From Nitrosomonas sp. (GTDB lineage: Bacteria > Pseudomonadota > Gammaproteobacteria > Burkholderiales > Nitrosomonadaceae): a DNA stretch of 64,000 bases. Location of the stretch: contig NZ_JAKFWH010000056.1 in assembly GCF_021731985.1 (NCBI RefSeq), positions 62,001 through 126,000 of the forward strand, given 5' to 3'. The notes below the pieces were generated by a model. That model was not told the origin of the DNA and made no database searches. It worked only from the letters and a program-made list of their open reading frames with translations. Below are positions 44,545-55,553 of this stretch, in pieces; position 1 is the stretch's first letter, and every line of letters starts with the position of its first letter. The position numbers and the translations under genes were made by a program.

Positions 44545-45693
44545 ATGCAACAGGAAGAAGATCTCTTTACACACCAGGATACGTTGGCGAATTTACATGA
44601 AAATTTACCACTGACTGAAAAGCTGCGTTTCTTACATCAAGTCATTCGCCAGGACTTTCCGTTTATTGATCGCTTGGCCATTGCTCTGTTTGATGAAAAA
44701 ACAGAAATGCTTAAAACCTATACCCATAGTACGGAAGGCAATGACAGTCCAGTAACCACCTACGATGCACCACTCAGTTCCGCGCCATCACTCTACGCGA
44801 TTATCGAACATCGCCGCCCCCGCTTGGTTCAGGATCTCAATATTTTTTCCCAAGGCACTCATGAACATACCAAACGTGTCGCAGCCAAAGGTTATCAATC
44901 CAGTTACACCATGCCACTCTATCAAAGTGGCACTTTCATTGGTTTTCTGTTTTTTAATTCACTTCAAGAACACCCATTTGTACCCAAAACTCTGCGCCAG
45001 ATTGATATCTATGGACATTTAATCGCGTTGATGGTGATCAATGAGTTAACGGCTATACGCACTTTGCTTGCTGCGGTTCGCGCTGCACGTAACATGACAC
45101 ATTACCGCGATCTTGAAACCGGTTCACATATTGACCGGACTGCGCACTACGCCCGGCTTATTGCTCGCGAGCTTTCTCCAAGCTATAACATCAGCGATGA
45201 ACAAATTGAGCATATTTTCTTGTTCTCACCGATGCATGACGTTGGCAAGATTGGAATTCCGGATAATATTCTGCGTAAACCGAGCAAACTCAATTCAGAA
45301 GAATTCGATGTGATGAAAACTCATCCGGCGAAAGGCCGTGAAATTATTGATTCGGTTCTTGAAGATTTCAGTCTGGGTACTTTTGGGCACGCCAATATCT
45401 TGCGCAATATTGCTGAGTTTCACCATGAAGCGGTTGATGGCAGCGGGTATCCCCAAGGTTTGAAAGGTGAAGAAATTCCTATTGAAGCGCGCATCAGCGC
45501 AGTAGCCGATGTGTTTGATGCATTGACTTCACGCCGTTCGTATAAAGCACCGTGGAGTAATGAAGATGCTTTTAACATGTTGCGAAAAATGTCTAATTCC
45601 AAATTAGATCGAGATTGTGTTGAAGCATTGATCAACAACGCCGAGAAGGTACGGGAGATTCAACAACGTTTTATTGATGACGATCTGATCTAA
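44545..45693 (+). CDS. GAF and HD-GYP domain protein
   Basis: A 382-residue cytosolic protein. Residues about 25-165 look like a GAF sensor domain (IDRLAIALFDEKTEMLKTYTHS then SYTMPLYQSGTFIGFLFFNS). The HD-GYP domain runs from about 185: METAL ligands are in ETGSHIDRTAHYARLIA (H195), HDVGKIGIPDN (231-241), a FHHEAVDGSGYPQGL block (292-306) and ISAVADVFDALTS. The GYP triad is intact, so cyclic-di-GMP phosphodiesterase activity is expected, regulated by whatever binds the GAF domain. ATG 44545 follows a good GGGAGG site. No operon partner is seen. Confidence 0.9.
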   Translation: MQQEEDLFTHQDTLANLHENLPLTEKLRFLHQVIRQDFPFIDRLAIALFDEKTEMLKTYTHSTEGNDSPVTTYDAPLSSAPSLYAIIEHRRPRLVQDLNIFSQGTHEHTKRVAAKGYQSSYTMPLYQSGTFIGFLFFNSLQEHPFVPKTLRQIDIYGHLIALMVINELTAIRTLLAAVRAARNMTHYRDLETGSHIDRTAHYARLIARELSPSYNISDEQIEHIFLFSPMHDVGKIGIPDNILRKPSKLNSEEFDVMKTHPAKGREIIDSVLEDFSLGTFGHANILRNIAEFHHEAVDGSGYPQGLKGEEIPIEARISAVADVFDALTSRRSYKAPWSNEDAFNMLRKMSNSKLDRDCVEALINNAEKVREIQQRFIDDDLI

Positions 45694-45714
45694 TAAATTG
45701 AAATAATAAATGCT

Positions 45715-46962
45715 TTATTCGTTTGATTGGTCTTGTTTGATCCATTTCTGTACCACCAGACTTCCCACCAAATCCCCTTCCACATTCACCATAGTGCGTA
45801 ATGTATCAAGTATTCGATCAACTGGCAGCAGAATAGCAATCGCCTCAACCGGCAATCCAACCGATTGCAGCACCATTACCATCGTTACCATACCGGCGCT
45901 GGGAATACCGGGCGCACCAATCGCGGCTAGCATGGCCGTCAAAAATACAACCATCTGCTGCACAAAGCTCAGTTCAACCCCGGCCAGATTGGCAATAAAC
46001 AAAGCCGCAACCGCTTCATAGAGTGCCGTACCATCCATATTCATGGTCGCACCCAATGGAATAACAAAACCTGCCACATCTCGTTTGACATGCAAATGCT
46101 GCTCAGCACAACGTAATGTAACGGGCAGTGTCGCTGCACTGGAACTGGTGGCAAAAGCAGTGATTAATGCTTCACGTGCACCCAACCAGAATTTGAGGGG
46201 TGTCATGCCGGTAATCAGATAAAGAATTAATGGCAGCACCACAAGCCCATGCAACAAAAGGGTACCCATAACAATAGCTACAAACTTGATCAAAGTCGTC
46301 AGCAGACTGGTATCTTGTGTGGCGACCAGCTGCAACAATAATGCCATGATTCCAAATGGCGCCAAGCGCATGATCCAGCCAACCAACATCAATATCAACT
46401 CCAGAAATTCTTGCATCAATGTCAGGATATTGCGATAGCGCTCACCGCCCACCACCAACGCAATACCCAGCAATAAAGCAAATATCACGACAGCCAACAC
46501 ATTGCTCTGCGCCAGCGCCGCAATTGGATTTTGAAACAATGAGTGCAAGAAATGTGCAAAAAAGTCAGGTAGAGACATCTGCGTTGCCTGAAAACCTTGC
46601 ATCGCATCCTGAAACATGGCTATCTGTAAACCACCACCCGGTTGCAATAAGTTAGCAGCCGTTAATCCCAACACAACAGCCAGCGCCATCGTCGAAACAA
46701 AAAAGATGAGCGTCACCTGCCAAACACGATTCATTTGCTGATGCGAACGTAAATTGGCCACCCCGACCACAATTGATGTAAAAACCAGTGGAATCAATAC
46801 CATCCGCAATAAATCAATGAACAATGTACCCACCAGTTTGGCAGCATACAAACCATTTTGTGTAATGCTTGATCCCTGCCCTAACTGGGCAAACCAGAGA
46901 CCCAATACGACACCCAATAGCGTACCGAGCAGAATTTGCGTGTTCAGCGATACTTTGTTCAC
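45715..46962 (-). CDS. Dicarboxylate/amino-acid:cation symporter (DAACS)
   Basis: A 415-residue inner-membrane transporter of the GltP/DctA family, importing a C4-dicarboxylate or acidic amino acid with Na+ or H+. The family signature for the serine-rich loop is FATSSSAATLPVTL, and the conserved transmembrane segments include PLGATMNMDGTALYEAVAALFIAN (the NMDGT motif) and GAPGIPSAGMVTMVMVL. About eight to ten membrane segments are apparent. Which substrate it carries cannot be told. It converges with the GAF/HD-GYP gene, about 20 bp apart, and lies downstream of hemF on the same strand. Confidence 0.9.
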   Translation of the reverse strand: MNKVSLNTQILLGTLLGVVLGLWFAQLGQGSSITQNGLYAAKLVGTLFIDLLRMVLIPLVFTSIVVGVANLRSHQQMNRVWQVTLIFFVSTMALAVVLGLTAANLLQPGGGLQIAMFQDAMQGFQATQMSLPDFFAHFLHSLFQNPIAALAQSNVLAVVIFALLLGIALVVGGERYRNILTLMQEFLELILMLVGWIMRLAPFGIMALLLQLVATQDTSLLTTLIKFVAIVMGTLLLHGLVVLPLILYLITGMTPLKFWLGAREALITAFATSSSAATLPVTLRCAEQHLHVKRDVAGFVIPLGATMNMDGTALYEAVAALFIANLAGVELSFVQQMVVFLTAMLAAIGAPGIPSAGMVTMVMVLQSVGLPVEAIAILLPVDRILDTLRTMVNVEGDLVGSLVVQKWIKQDQSNE

Positions 46963-47009
46963 TGGTTCATGTCCATGCTGCTATGCACTCCAAAAATGTA
47001 TCAAGTTGA

Positions 47010-47906
47010 TTACACCCAATCCTTGCCAATCAGAAAATCGGTATACAGCTTATCTTCTGCAGTACCCGCTTCCGGTTTCCAGTCATAGCGCCATTTAACA
47101 ATCGGCGGCAGAGACATCAATATGGATTCCGTCCGCCCACCCGATTGTAGGCCGAATAAAGTACCCCGGTCCCATACCAGATTAAACTCCACATAGCGCC
47201 CGCGCCGATACGCTTGAAAATCGCGTTCACGTTCGCCATACGGCATGTCTTTGCGTCCTTCCAGAATGGGACGGTAAGCTGTCAAAAAATACCCCCCTAC
47301 ATTTTGGGTCAGTTTAAAGCAGCTATCAAAATCGGGTTGATTCAGATCATCGAAGAAAACCCCCCCTATACCACGCGGTTCTTTACGATGCTTTAAATAA
47401 AAATAGTCATCACACCATTTTTTCAGACGCGGGTAGCAATCATCGCCGAACGGTTGCAATGCATTCTTGCAGGTTTGATGAAAATGGATCGCATCTTCAG
47501 CATAGCCATAATATGGCGTCAAATCCATGCCGCCGCCAAACCACCAGACCGGCTCAGCACCCTCCTTACGCGCTTCGAAATAACGCACATTCATATGTAC
47601 TGTGGGCGCATAGGGGTTACGCGGATGCAAAACCAGAGACACCCCCATCGCTTCAAACGAACGGCCAGCTAATTCAGGACGTGCAGCCGTGGCTGACGCT
47701 GGTAATCCGGCACCATACACATGAGAAAAATTAACACCGCCGCGTTCCAAAACATTGCCTTCTTCGATGACACTACTCATTCCGCCACCACCTTCCGGGC
47801 GATCCCATTGATCACGTTTGAATGTTTTACCATCCACCTGTTCTAGCCCTTTGACGATGCTATCTTGCAGATTGATCAGAAATTCTTTAACTCGTGGTGT
47901 ATTCAT
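47010..47906 (-). CDS. hemF: Oxygen-dependent coproporphyrinogen III oxidase
   Basis: A 298-residue enzyme that decarboxylates two propionates of coproporphyrinogen III to give protoporphyrinogen IX, with O2. Blocks typical of HemF are present: [63 protein letters not shown], and [16 protein letters not shown]. The length equals the bacterial family. Cytosolic. It fits an aerobic organism. It is divergent from aroC and followed by the symporter gene. Confidence 0.97.
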   Translation of the reverse strand: MNTPRVKEFLINLQDSIVKGLEQVDGKTFKRDQWDRPEGGGGMSSVIEEGNVLERGGVNFSHVYGAGLPASATAARPELAGRSFEAMGVSLVLHPRNPYAPTVHMNVRYFEARKEGAEPVWWFGGGMDLTPYYGYAEDAIHFHQTCKNALQPFGDDCYPRLKKWCDDYFYLKHRKEPRGIGGVFFDDLNQPDFDSCFKLTQNVGGYFLTAYRPILEGRKDMPYGERERDFQAYRRGRYVEFNLVWDRGTLFGLQSGGRTESILMSLPPIVKWRYDWKPEAGTAEDKLYTDFLIGKDWV

Positions 47907-48244
47907 GCCAGCTCCCGGTTTTAATTTTAATAGTATTCAATGCAGGGTGTATGCGTATTCGGATATTTCAGAAATTCGTACAATCCCGTTTATCTTCGTA
48001 TATTCCAAAGAATGGTATATTTTTATAATAGCCCTTAGGCAATGGCCTGCATTTTACCGCAGGTATAGCATGATGAAAGCGTTTCATTATTGATATTCCT
48101 CAATCTGATTCGTGATTGTTTCTTATTGAATAACGTGAATTTCATGCGTTGTAGAAAGCAAATCACCCATTTCCTTTATGCCAATTCAAAAAAATATAGG
48201 CGCGTATGATAGACTCCTGCAATCAGTTTTAAGAGAAAAACAGA
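47907..48244. other. Divergent promoter region, hemF and aroC
   Basis: About 340 bp between two divergent starts, AT-rich near the middle. AAGAGAAAAACAG just before 48245 is a weak ribosome site for aroC. No hairpin, RNA gene or repeat stands out. Confidence 0.5.
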
Positions 48245-49420
48245 ATGTCCGGAAATACATTTGGCAAACTTTTCAGTGTCACCTCTTTTGGCGAATCTCA
48301 TGGCCCCGCGATTGGTTGCGTTGTGGATGGTTGCCCGCCCGGATTAGCGATAACCGCAGAAGATATCCAGCTGGAACTGGATCGGCGCAAACCGGGAACA
48401 TCGCGTCATGTAACGCAACGGCGTGAATCCGATACGGTAGAAATTCTATCGGGTGTGTTTGAAGGTAAAACGACCGGCACACCGATTGCATTGTTGATTC
48501 GCAATGAAGATCAACGCAGCAAGGATTACAGCAAGATCATGGACGTTTTCCGTCCTGGCCATGCTGATTACACCTATTGGCAAAAGTACGGCATTCGCGA
48601 TTATCGTGGCGGCGGTCGCGCATCGGCTCGTGAAACGGCAGTCCGGGTTGCAGCCGGCGCTATTGCGAAGAAATGGCTGCAAGAAAAATTTGGTATTGTC
48701 ATTCGCGGTTACATGTCGCAACTGGGTCCGATAGAAATCCCTTTCAAACAATGGGAAGACATCCATCACAATCCTTTTTTTGTGGCAGACAACAGCTACA
48801 CCAGCCAACTGGAAACGTTTATGGACAAACTGCGCAAATCCGGTGACTCAGTAGGTGCCAAGATCAGCGTGGTGGCACAAGGTGTGCCGGTCGGCTGGGG
48901 AGAACCGGTATACGATCGGCTGGATGCAGAAATTGCTTACGCGATGATGAATATCAATGCGGTAAAAGGTGTTGAAATTGGTGCAGGATTTTCCAGCATT
49001 ACACAAAAAGGCACGGAACATTCGGATGAAATGACCCCGGATGGTTTTTTAAGTAACAATGCGGGCGGCATATTAGGGGGTATTTCTACCGGACAGGACA
49101 TCACAGCCAATGTCGCCATCAAACCAACATCCAGCATTCGCCTTGAACGCCACTCAATTGACAAAACTGGCAGTCCGGTAATCGTTGAAACACATGGTAG
49201 ACATGATCCTTGTGTCGGTATTCGCGCCACACCGATTGTCGAGGCTATGCTTGCATTAGTATTGATTGATCATGCCTTGCGGCATCGTGCGCAAAACACT
49301 GATGTGAGTTGCAAAACACCGAAGATACCCGGCAGTGTTAACACTGCAAATGGCATCACCACGCCGATGGCAGCAACAACAACATTACGAGAAGATCCGG
49401 AACCAGAAGAAGATGTGTAG
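48245..49420 (+). CDS. aroC: Chorismate synthase
   Basis: A 391-residue FMN-dependent enzyme that converts EPSP to chorismate, the last shared step to aromatic amino acids. Hallmarks: [33 protein letters not shown] at the start, [28 protein letters not shown], and [13 protein letters not shown] then [18 protein letters not shown]. The final 30 residues extend beyond the E. coli length (361) in a charged tail, as in some betaproteobacteria. Active-site arginines and histidines appear intact. It stands alone between hemF and the IS remnant. Confidence 0.97.
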   Translation: MSGNTFGKLFSVTSFGESHGPAIGCVVDGCPPGLAITAEDIQLELDRRKPGTSRHVTQRRESDTVEILSGVFEGKTTGTPIALLIRNEDQRSKDYSKIMDVFRPGHADYTYWQKYGIRDYRGGGRASARETAVRVAAGAIAKKWLQEKFGIVIRGYMSQLGPIEIPFKQWEDIHHNPFFVADNSYTSQLETFMDKLRKSGDSVGAKISVVAQGVPVGWGEPVYDRLDAEIAYAMMNINAVKGVEIGAGFSSITQKGTEHSDEMTPDGFLSNNAGGILGGISTGQDITANVAIKPTSSIRLERHSIDKTGSPVIVETHGRHDPCVGIRATPIVEAMLALVLIDHALRHRAQNTDVSCKTPKIPGSVNTANGITTPMAATTTLREDPEPEEDV

Positions 49421-49469
49421 GCGTTAGCACAAGCATTCATACCACGGCAAATTTATTCTCTCCTTGGAA

Positions 49470-49960
49470 TCAATGCGACCGAGTACGAATTGAGTTAAAA
49501 GTCATACGAAGATAGTCAAAGACCAAGCGGGTATTACGATTTAACTGCTGCATTTTCTGAGAGATACTGGATTTACCCTTGGAGATGAACTGAATGATAC
49601 CGCATGCGAAACGGCGCAGGCGAGTGATATTCTCGGGCCGTGGCCCGTTCGGATGCGGCTGCGATCCTCATCGAAATTCCAATCAATCACATAGTGGTAA
49701 CGATTCTCAATGGTCCAGTGACCCCGATTCACTTTGAGAATGCGCTCTGGACTTGCCTGTTCTGACGTGCGACTGGTTACCCCCAAAACAACTTCGTCGG
49801 TGATTTTTCCGATTCTTTTGTAAATGCTCTCCCGCTCGACCAGGAACACTTGCCCGGCATGTGGAAAATCGAGGTGCTCATTCAGCACTGTACTACACCA
49901 GACACAACGGATTTCAATCCAGTAGTGGTCAGGCCGGTGTGATCTCGACGAAATCCGGTT
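49470..49960 (-). mobile_element. ISAs1-type transposase remnant
   Basis: The minus strand carries the C-terminal part of an ISAs1 (H-repeat-associated) transposase: GQVFLVERESIYKRIGK, ILKVNRGHWTIENRYHYVIDWNFDEDRS and RTGHGP. One base is missing near 49635; in the next frame the protein continues ENITRLRRFACGIIQFISK and stops at 49470-49472. The reading frame also runs past the ATG at 49888 toward 49960, but the N-terminal domain is absent. So it is a truncated and frameshifted fragment, not an active element. I see no terminal inverted repeats or target duplication. Confidence 0.8.
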
Positions 49961-50035
49961 TCTTCCTTTACATTGCGATCCTTGAGTCGCGGATCTTGGG
50001 TCTATCCGTATTAGGCCAGTTAATGCTCACAATTG

Positions 50036-51838
50036 CTAACAACCGCGAAGAATCTCAATCAGATGGTTGCCATACTTATCGAGTTTGCGTGCACCAATAC
50101 CGGTTACCAGGCGCAATTCATCTTCCGTTTGCGGGCATAAACGCACTAGCTCGTGCAAGGTAGCATCGTGAAAAATCACATAAGCCGGCACCCCATGTTC
50201 CTTGGCTGTTTTTGCACGCCATGAGCGTAACTGCTCCCACAAGTAGCGTTCTGCAGAATCCAGAGGCACCAGATCATTAGTCTGCCGCTTCCCGGCCGAT
50301 CGCTCAGGCTTAGTTTGCAACCGCAAAAACACGCTTTGCTGGCCCTTCAGCACCAAACGGCTTGCTTCGATCAGCTGCAAGGCGCCATGACCTTCACTAT
50401 CCGTTGTCAATAAGCCAAGCGCCACAATCTGGCGGAATACCGCGCGCCAGGTTCGCTCGGGCAGGTCTTTACCGATACCGAACGTACTGATTCTGTCGTG
50501 ATGCCATTGCTTCACACGTTCAGTCAGATTGCCCCGCAAAACATCAATCAAGTGCCCCGCGCCAAAATTCTGCCCGGTCCGGTAAACACAGGACAACGCT
50601 TTCTGCACTTCTACCGTGGCATCCCAGACTTGCGGGGGATTTAAGCAGACATCACAGTTTCCACAGGGTGCTGCCGTATCGGTCGCTTCACCAAAATAAC
50701 TTAGCAGGCGTAAACGGCGGCAAGTGGTTGTTTCGCACAGCGACAGCATGGCTTCCAACTTCCGGGCGGCAACTTGCTTAAATTTTAATTGCGCCTGAGA
50801 TTCCTCAATCATGCGCCGTTGCTGAATGACATCGCCGAGGCCGTATACCATCCAGGCATTGGCCGCCTGTCCGTCACGGCCGGCACGGCCGGTTTCCTGG
50901 TAGTAACCTTCAATACTCTTAGGTAAATCCAGATGCGCAACAAAACGCACATCTGGCTTATCAATCCCCATACCGAATGCAATCGTGGCGACCATGATGA
51001 TGCCTTCCTCGCGCAGAAACTTTTCCTGATTCTGGCTACGTTCCTGCATGTTCATACCAGCGTGATAGGCTACTGCGCGCATGCCATGATCGGCCAGCCA
51101 TACTGTTGTTTCTTCAACTTTTTTACGGGAAAGGCAATAAACAATACCCGCATCGCCCGGATGCTCTGCTTGTATAAAGGTCAATAACTGTGAGCGGCTA
51201 TTGGTCTTATCGATAATTTGATAGCGGATATTCGGGCGATCAAAGCTAGAAACAAATACTCTGGCCACATCCAACCCCAAACGCTCAATAATCTCTTTCC
51301 GGGTATCCATGTCAGCCGTTGCTGTTAAAGCAATACGCGGCACTTTGGGAAAGCGCTCATGCAAAACTGACAATTGACTGTATTCCGGACGGAAATCATG
51401 CCCCCATTGCGACACGCAATGCGCCTCATCAATCGCAAATAATGCAATCGGAATGCGTGTAATCAGGTTCAAGAACCGCGCAGTCAGCAGACGCTCCGGC
51501 GCAACGTATAACAGATCATACTCGCCTGCCAGCAGCTTCTGCTCGGCTTGGGCGGCTTCCTGCTGTGACAATGAAGAATTCAGAACCGCTGCACGCACCC
51601 CGATTTCATGCAGCGCAGCCACCTGATTTTGCATTAATGCAATCAGCGGAGAAACAACGATAGCAACTCCGTCGCGCAACAAAGCAGGAATCTGATAGCA
51701 CAGCGACTTGCCCCCGCCCGTCGGCATCAGCACAAGACAATCGCCGCCATTGGCAAGATGTGCAATCACTTCTGCTTGTTGCCCGCGGAAAGCGGGGTAA
51801 CCAAAAACTTCTTTGAGTATGTTAAGCGCTTTGGACAT
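50036..51838 (-). CDS. recQ: ATP-dependent DNA helicase RecQ
   Basis: A 600-residue 3'-5' helicase for recombination and fork repair. The helicase motifs are [16 protein letters not shown] (Walker A), [20 protein letters not shown] (motif II plus aromatic loop), ALTATAD and [10 protein letters not shown] (motif VI). The RQC zinc knuckle is in [12 protein letters not shown] then CGNCDVC. A C-terminal HRDC domain follows (about 520-600, [29 protein letters not shown]). The length matches E. coli RecQ (609). It starts 12 bp after a small unknown gene. Domain set complete. Confidence 0.97.
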   Translation of the reverse strand: MSKALNILKEVFGYPAFRGQQAEVIAHLANGGDCLVLMPTGGGKSLCYQIPALLRDGVAIVVSPLIALMQNQVAALHEIGVRAAVLNSSLSQQEAAQAEQKLLAGEYDLLYVAPERLLTARFLNLITRIPIALFAIDEAHCVSQWGHDFRPEYSQLSVLHERFPKVPRIALTATADMDTRKEIIERLGLDVARVFVSSFDRPNIRYQIIDKTNSRSQLLTFIQAEHPGDAGIVYCLSRKKVEETTVWLADHGMRAVAYHAGMNMQERSQNQEKFLREEGIIMVATIAFGMGIDKPDVRFVAHLDLPKSIEGYYQETGRAGRDGQAANAWMVYGLGDVIQQRRMIEESQAQLKFKQVAARKLEAMLSLCETTTCRRLRLLSYFGEATDTAAPCGNCDVCLNPPQVWDATVEVQKALSCVYRTGQNFGAGHLIDVLRGNLTERVKQWHHDRISTFGIGKDLPERTWRAVFRQIVALGLLTTDSEGHGALQLIEASRLVLKGQQSVFLRLQTKPERSAGKRQTNDLVPLDSAERYLWEQLRSWRAKTAKEHGVPAYVIFHDATLHELVRLCPQTEDELRLVTGIGARKLDKYGNHLIEILRGC

Positions 51839-51849
51839 TCAAGATAAGA

Positions 51850-52089
51850 CTACTGCAAATTCTCAATTTTCTTCGAGTTCAAGAACCATCTTCCTGGTTT
51901 TAGATAAAAACAAAATTCACCCCGGTCATTATCGTGCGGCACTGACGATGTAACACCCCGTATCGTAATTTTACGAATCGTAAAGACTTGACCGGCGATA
52001 GTACAGTAGAATACGCACCCAGGCACTTGCAGTTTATATTCAGTCAGCCAGTTTGAGAGCAGTCGTTCGTATCGTTTCAAATTATTCAT
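51850..52089 (-). CDS. Small protein of unknown function upstream of recQ
   Basis: A 79-residue frame with an ATG at 52089 that ends 12 bp before recQ, so it would be in the same transcript. It has mixed charged and aromatic residues, no membrane helix and no known motif. No family is recognised. Its position just ahead of recQ supports a real gene, but the sequence could also be a chance frame in a spacer. It is divergent from glnA. Confidence 0.45.
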   Translation of the reverse strand: MNNLKRYERLLSNWLTEYKLQVPGCVFYCTIAGQVFTIRKITIRGVTSSVPHDNDRGEFCFYLKPGRWFLNSKKIENLQ

Positions 52090-52099
52090 TGTGTTGTGC

Positions 52100-52108
52100 T
52101 GGTATAAT
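52100..52108 (+). promoter_or_regulatory. Extended -10 promoter of glnA
   Basis: TGGTATAAT (52100-52108) is a perfect extended -10 element, about 58 bp before the glnA start. No convincing -35 box is needed for such a promoter and none is clear. Sigma54 or NtrC sites were not found with confidence. Confidence 0.5.
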
Positions 52109-52165
52109 TCTATCCAAATGTATCTTTATTTATAAAATTTGTGACGCTAGTCTGGAGAGAGAAAA

Positions 52166-53575
52166 ATGGTGGTAGCTGATGTTTTGAAATTGATTCAAGA
52201 CAATGAAGTCAAATTTGTTGATTTACGTTTTACAGATACGAATGGTAAAGAACACCATGTTACCGTACCTGCACATACCTTTGATGCCGACAAATTTGAA
52301 GATGGCCATCCCTTTGACGGTTCGTCGATAGACGGCTGGAAAAGCATTCAAGCATCCGATATGTTATTGATACCCGATCCTGATACCGCCAATATGGATC
52401 CATTCATGGATGAGCCGACACTCTTGATCACCTGCGATGTGGTCGAACCGGCCGACGGAAAAGGATATATCCGGGATCCGCGTTCATTAGCCAAACGTGC
52501 GGAAATTTACTTAAAATCAACAGGGATCGGTGATGTTGCTTATTTCGGTCCCGAACCTGAATTTTTCATTTTCGACTCCGTTCGTTGGCATACCGATATG
52601 TCAGGCTGTTCGGTTAAAATTGCATCTGAGGAAGCAGCTTGGAGCTCGGCCATTAAATACGAAAGCGGCAATATTGGCCATCGCCCAGCCGTAAAGGGCG
52701 GTTACTTTCCCGTACCTCCCGTCGATTCCCTGCAAGATATTCGCTCCGCCATGTGCCTTACCTTGGAAGAAATGGGTATCGGTGTAGAAGTTCATCACCA
52801 TGAAGTGGCTACTGCAGGACAATGCGAAATTGGCACGCGTTTTAATAGCCTGGTTAAGCGTGCGGATTGGAATCAGCTACTTAAATATGTCGTACACAAT
52901 GTCGCACACTCGTATGGCAAAACGGCAACTTTCATGCCTAAACCCATCGTCGGCGATAACGGTTCAGGTATGCATGTCCATCAATCCATCTGGAAAGATG
53001 GCAAGAATCTGTTTTCTGGCAATGGTTACGCCGGTTTATCTGAAATAGCGCTATTCTATATTGGCGGTATCCTGAAACATGCCAAAGCGCTCAATGCGAT
53101 CACCAATCCCAGCACTAACTCCTATAAACGGTTGGTTGCTGGATTTGAGGCGCCGGTCAATCTTGCTTATTCTGCAAGTAACCGCTCGGCTGCAATCCGC
53201 ATTCCGCACACCAGCAGCCCGAAAGGACGCCGTATCGAAGTGCGTTTTCCTGATCCAACAGCGAATCCATACTTGGCATTTACCGCACTGATGATGGCGG
53301 GTCTGGATGGTATCCAGAATAAGATACACCCCGGCGACCCAATGGATAAAAATCTTTATGATCTACCGCCGGAAGAAGCTGCCAAAGTACCCAATTCTTG
53401 CGCTTCATTAGATGAGGCTTTGGAATGCTTGGATAAAGACCGTGATTTTCTAATCCGTGGTGGTGTATTTTCTAATGATATGATAGACGCGTTCATTCAT
53501 CTTAAAATGAATGAAGTGACATTACTTCGTATGACTACACATCCGATTGAATTCGACCTATATTACAGCCTATAG
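52166..53575 (+). CDS. glnA: Type I glutamine synthetase
   Basis: A 469-residue GSI-beta enzyme that makes glutamine from glutamate, ammonia and ATP, the main route of ammonia assimilation. Signatures: [17 protein letters not shown] (N-terminal substrate loop), [44 protein letters not shown] (ATP motif), and [15 protein letters not shown] tyrosine in [10 protein letters not shown] is the site adenylylated by GlnE, so activity should be modulated post-translationally. The length is standard. ATG 52166 is preceded by GGAGAGAG. No gltB, glnB or ntrBC lies in the window. Confidence 0.98.
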   Translation: MVVADVLKLIQDNEVKFVDLRFTDTNGKEHHVTVPAHTFDADKFEDGHPFDGSSIDGWKSIQASDMLLIPDPDTANMDPFMDEPTLLITCDVVEPADGKGYIRDPRSLAKRAEIYLKSTGIGDVAYFGPEPEFFIFDSVRWHTDMSGCSVKIASEEAAWSSAIKYESGNIGHRPAVKGGYFPVPPVDSLQDIRSAMCLTLEEMGIGVEVHHHEVATAGQCEIGTRFNSLVKRADWNQLLKYVVHNVAHSYGKTATFMPKPIVGDNGSGMHVHQSIWKDGKNLFSGNGYAGLSEIALFYIGGILKHAKALNAITNPSTNSYKRLVAGFEAPVNLAYSASNRSAAIRIPHTSSPKGRRIEVRFPDPTANPYLAFTALMMAGLDGIQNKIHPGDPMDKNLYDLPPEEAAKVPNSCASLDEALECLDKDRDFLIRGGVFSNDMIDAFIHLKMNEVTLLRMTTHPIEFDLYYSL

Positions 53576-53797
53576 CCTGGAATAAACTCGGCATCTGGAA
53601 AATACTGAGTGGGCAATACAATCAGTACCGAAATATTTACGTACTTAAATCAACAAAATAAGTTAATTTTTCAATTAAGGATAAATCAATTGCTGTAATA
53701 AGTAGGATTTTTGGCTCTTTTTTTTGCCTTGCATTAGAGAAATCATTGATAGACTGATCAAATAGTTGCACTTTTATCGGAATTCTTCTAGCAAAAT

Positions 53798-54226
53798 ATG
53801 AAAACCAGAACATTGCTTATTCTGTTAGCTTTAATCTTGTTGGGTTATTTACCCAAGGCTATTGCTGGAACAGACATATACAAACATGTGGATAAAGACG
53901 GCAACATTACCTTTACCAATCGTCCAATCAATAATGCGCAGAAATTCTCCGTCGCCTCTTTTTCCCGGAATACTGAGGGATTACAACCAAACTCTCCCCG
54001 GGTAAAAGATCCGATACAGAAAGAACGCGATGCCACGCGTCGCCAGATCCTGAAAAAAGAGCTGGTAGCGGAAGAAAAGCTTTTCACCGATACACAAAAT
54101 TTCCTGGAACAGATCAGTAATCCACACGAATCAAACACTCATCAGGAAAAAGCCGTACAGCTTAGAAATAAGCTATTCTTACATCAAAGAAATATATACG
54201 CATTAAGAAAAGAGCTCGCTCGATAG
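53798..54226 (+). CDS. DUF4124 exported protein
   Basis: A 142-residue exported protein with a signal peptide (LLILLALILLGYLPKAIAG). The DUF4124 motif follows: DIYKHVDKDGNITFTNRPINNAQKF. This domain is a small beta fold found in many proteobacteria, often in tandem copies. The rest (about 70-142) is charged and helical with a coiled-coil look. The function is unknown. A second DUF4124 gene follows 37 bp later, so the pair may be a duplicated operon; the first is less well conserved after the motif. Confidence 0.85.
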   Translation: MKTRTLLILLALILLGYLPKAIAGTDIYKHVDKDGNITFTNRPINNAQKFSVASFSRNTEGLQPNSPRVKDPIQKERDATRRQILKKELVAEEKLFTDTQNFLEQISNPHESNTHQEKAVQLRNKLFLHQRNIYALRKELAR

Positions 54227-54263
54227 ATAAGCTGAGAATCACAAACGATTAGAACGGTGAATC

Positions 54264-54713
54264 ATGAAAAGAAATAATTTTTTATTCATTGCCTTAGTTC
54301 TTTTCTCCTGTTTGACTCAAGCCGGCGTATATAAACATATCGATGAACGCGGCAACGTAACGTATTCGAATATCCCTTCCAGTAATTCAAAAAAAATTGA
54401 TCTGCCCCCGATTGTTGTCGTGCCCTCTACCGTCTCAGGAGATATTGACGATAGAATCATGAAAAGAAGGGAAAATGCCAAAATTGAAGAACAACGTGAG
54501 CAGATGCAAAGTAAAATTTCTGAAGAAGAAAATCGGCTTAATGAAGTAAAAAACGAATACAAAGACGGCATTCCCGATCGTTTAGGCAGCGAGCGAAACT
54601 ATCAGAGATACCTTAATCGCGTGGAGCGGTTACGGGAAGAAATCAATGTGCGTGAAAAAAATCTGAATATGCTGAGAAACGAATTCGAGAAATTACCGGG
54701 TAAAAGCAATTAA
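54264..54713 (+). CDS. DUF4124 exported protein with coiled-coil tail
   Basis: A 149-residue exported protein with a signal peptide (FLFIALVLFSCLTQAG). The motif GVYKHIDERGNVTYSNIPSS is the DUF4124 signature. From about residue 68 the sequence is a charged helix (RRENAKIEEQREQMQSKI) likely to form a coiled coil. The function is unknown. It follows its paralogue closely on the same strand and converges with xthA, 25 bp apart. Confidence 0.85.
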   Translation: MKRNNFLFIALVLFSCLTQAGVYKHIDERGNVTYSNIPSSNSKKIDLPPIVVVPSTVSGDIDDRIMKRRENAKIEEQREQMQSKISEEENRLNEVKNEYKDGIPDRLGSERNYQRYLNRVERLREEINVREKNLNMLRNEFEKLPGKSN

Positions 54714-54737
54714 CCCGGAAAAGATCATCTCCCGTAT

Positions 54738-55505
54738 TCACACGGTAAGCTCCACGATGACAGGTGCATGATCTGAGGGGCGCTCCTGTTTACGCATCGT
54801 TTTATCAATCGCGCAGGTTACACAGCTGCGCGCAAGCTCATTACTGAGCAAAATATGATCAATACGCAATCCGCGATTCAAACGAAAAGCCATCATGCGA
54901 TAATCCCACCATGTATACGATTTCTCGGGTTGTTCAAATAAGCGAAAACTGTCAGTAAACCCTAAATCAAGTAGATTACTGAATGCAGCGCGTTCAGGCT
55001 GGCTGCACAATACTTTTCCTTCCCATATTTTAGGATCATAAACATCGCGATCCTCCGGTGCGATATTAAAATCACCCAGTACTGCCAATTTTGAATAATC
55101 TTTCAGTTCCTGCTGCAGCCATTCGTTCAAAGCAGGTAGCCACCTCAATTTGTACCCATATTTCTCCGACTCAACAGTATCGCCATTCGGAACATACACA
55201 GAAATAACGCGCAAATCTCCATAGGTTGCCGCGATAACCCTCTTTTGCTCATCTGCAAAACTCGGTATGGCGGTTATTATTTCGCTTCCTTCCTGTTTAC
55301 TGAGTATTGCGACACCATTGTAAGTTTTCTGTCCAATAAAAGCCGATTGGTAGCCAATCGCTGCAATTTCACTGGTTGGAAAACTATCGTCGGTTAGTTT
55401 CGTTTCTTGCAAACATAACATGTCCGGCTGATTCGCTCCCAACCAATCAATCACTTGCGGCAACCGCACTTTGAGTGAATTCACGTTCCAGGTTGCTAAT
55501 TTCAT
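54738..55505 (-). CDS. xthA: Exodeoxyribonuclease III
   Basis: A 255-residue Mg-dependent AP endonuclease/3'-5' exonuclease for base-excision repair. MKLATWNVNSLKVRLPQVIDWL starts the fold, with LCLQETKLTDDSFP (metal-binding Glu in QETK), KTYNGVAILSK, VLGDFNIAPEDRDVYD (Asp and Asn), YTWWDYR and DHILLSNEL. The C-terminal SDHAPVIVE holds the catalytic His. The start at 55505 puts the first strand directly after Met; two more codons upstream also fit. It follows the channel gene on the same strand. Confidence 0.96.
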   Translation of the reverse strand: MKLATWNVNSLKVRLPQVIDWLGANQPDMLCLQETKLTDDSFPTSEIAAIGYQSAFIGQKTYNGVAILSKQEGSEIITAIPSFADEQKRVIAATYGDLRVISVYVPNGDTVESEKYGYKLRWLPALNEWLQQELKDYSKLAVLGDFNIAPEDRDVYDPKIWEGKVLCSQPERAAFSNLLDLGFTDSFRLFEQPEKSYTWWDYRMMAFRLNRGLRIDHILLSNELARSCVTCAIDKTMRKQERPSDHAPVIVELTV

Positions 55506-55553
55506 AATCATTTAATTACTTATAGTTGTCTGATAAAGCCGGCAGCAATAGCG

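Noticed and set aside
44337-44600. 87-codon plus-strand frame before the GAF/HD-GYP gene
   Set aside because: Runs into the start of the HD-GYP gene in a different frame and has no signature.
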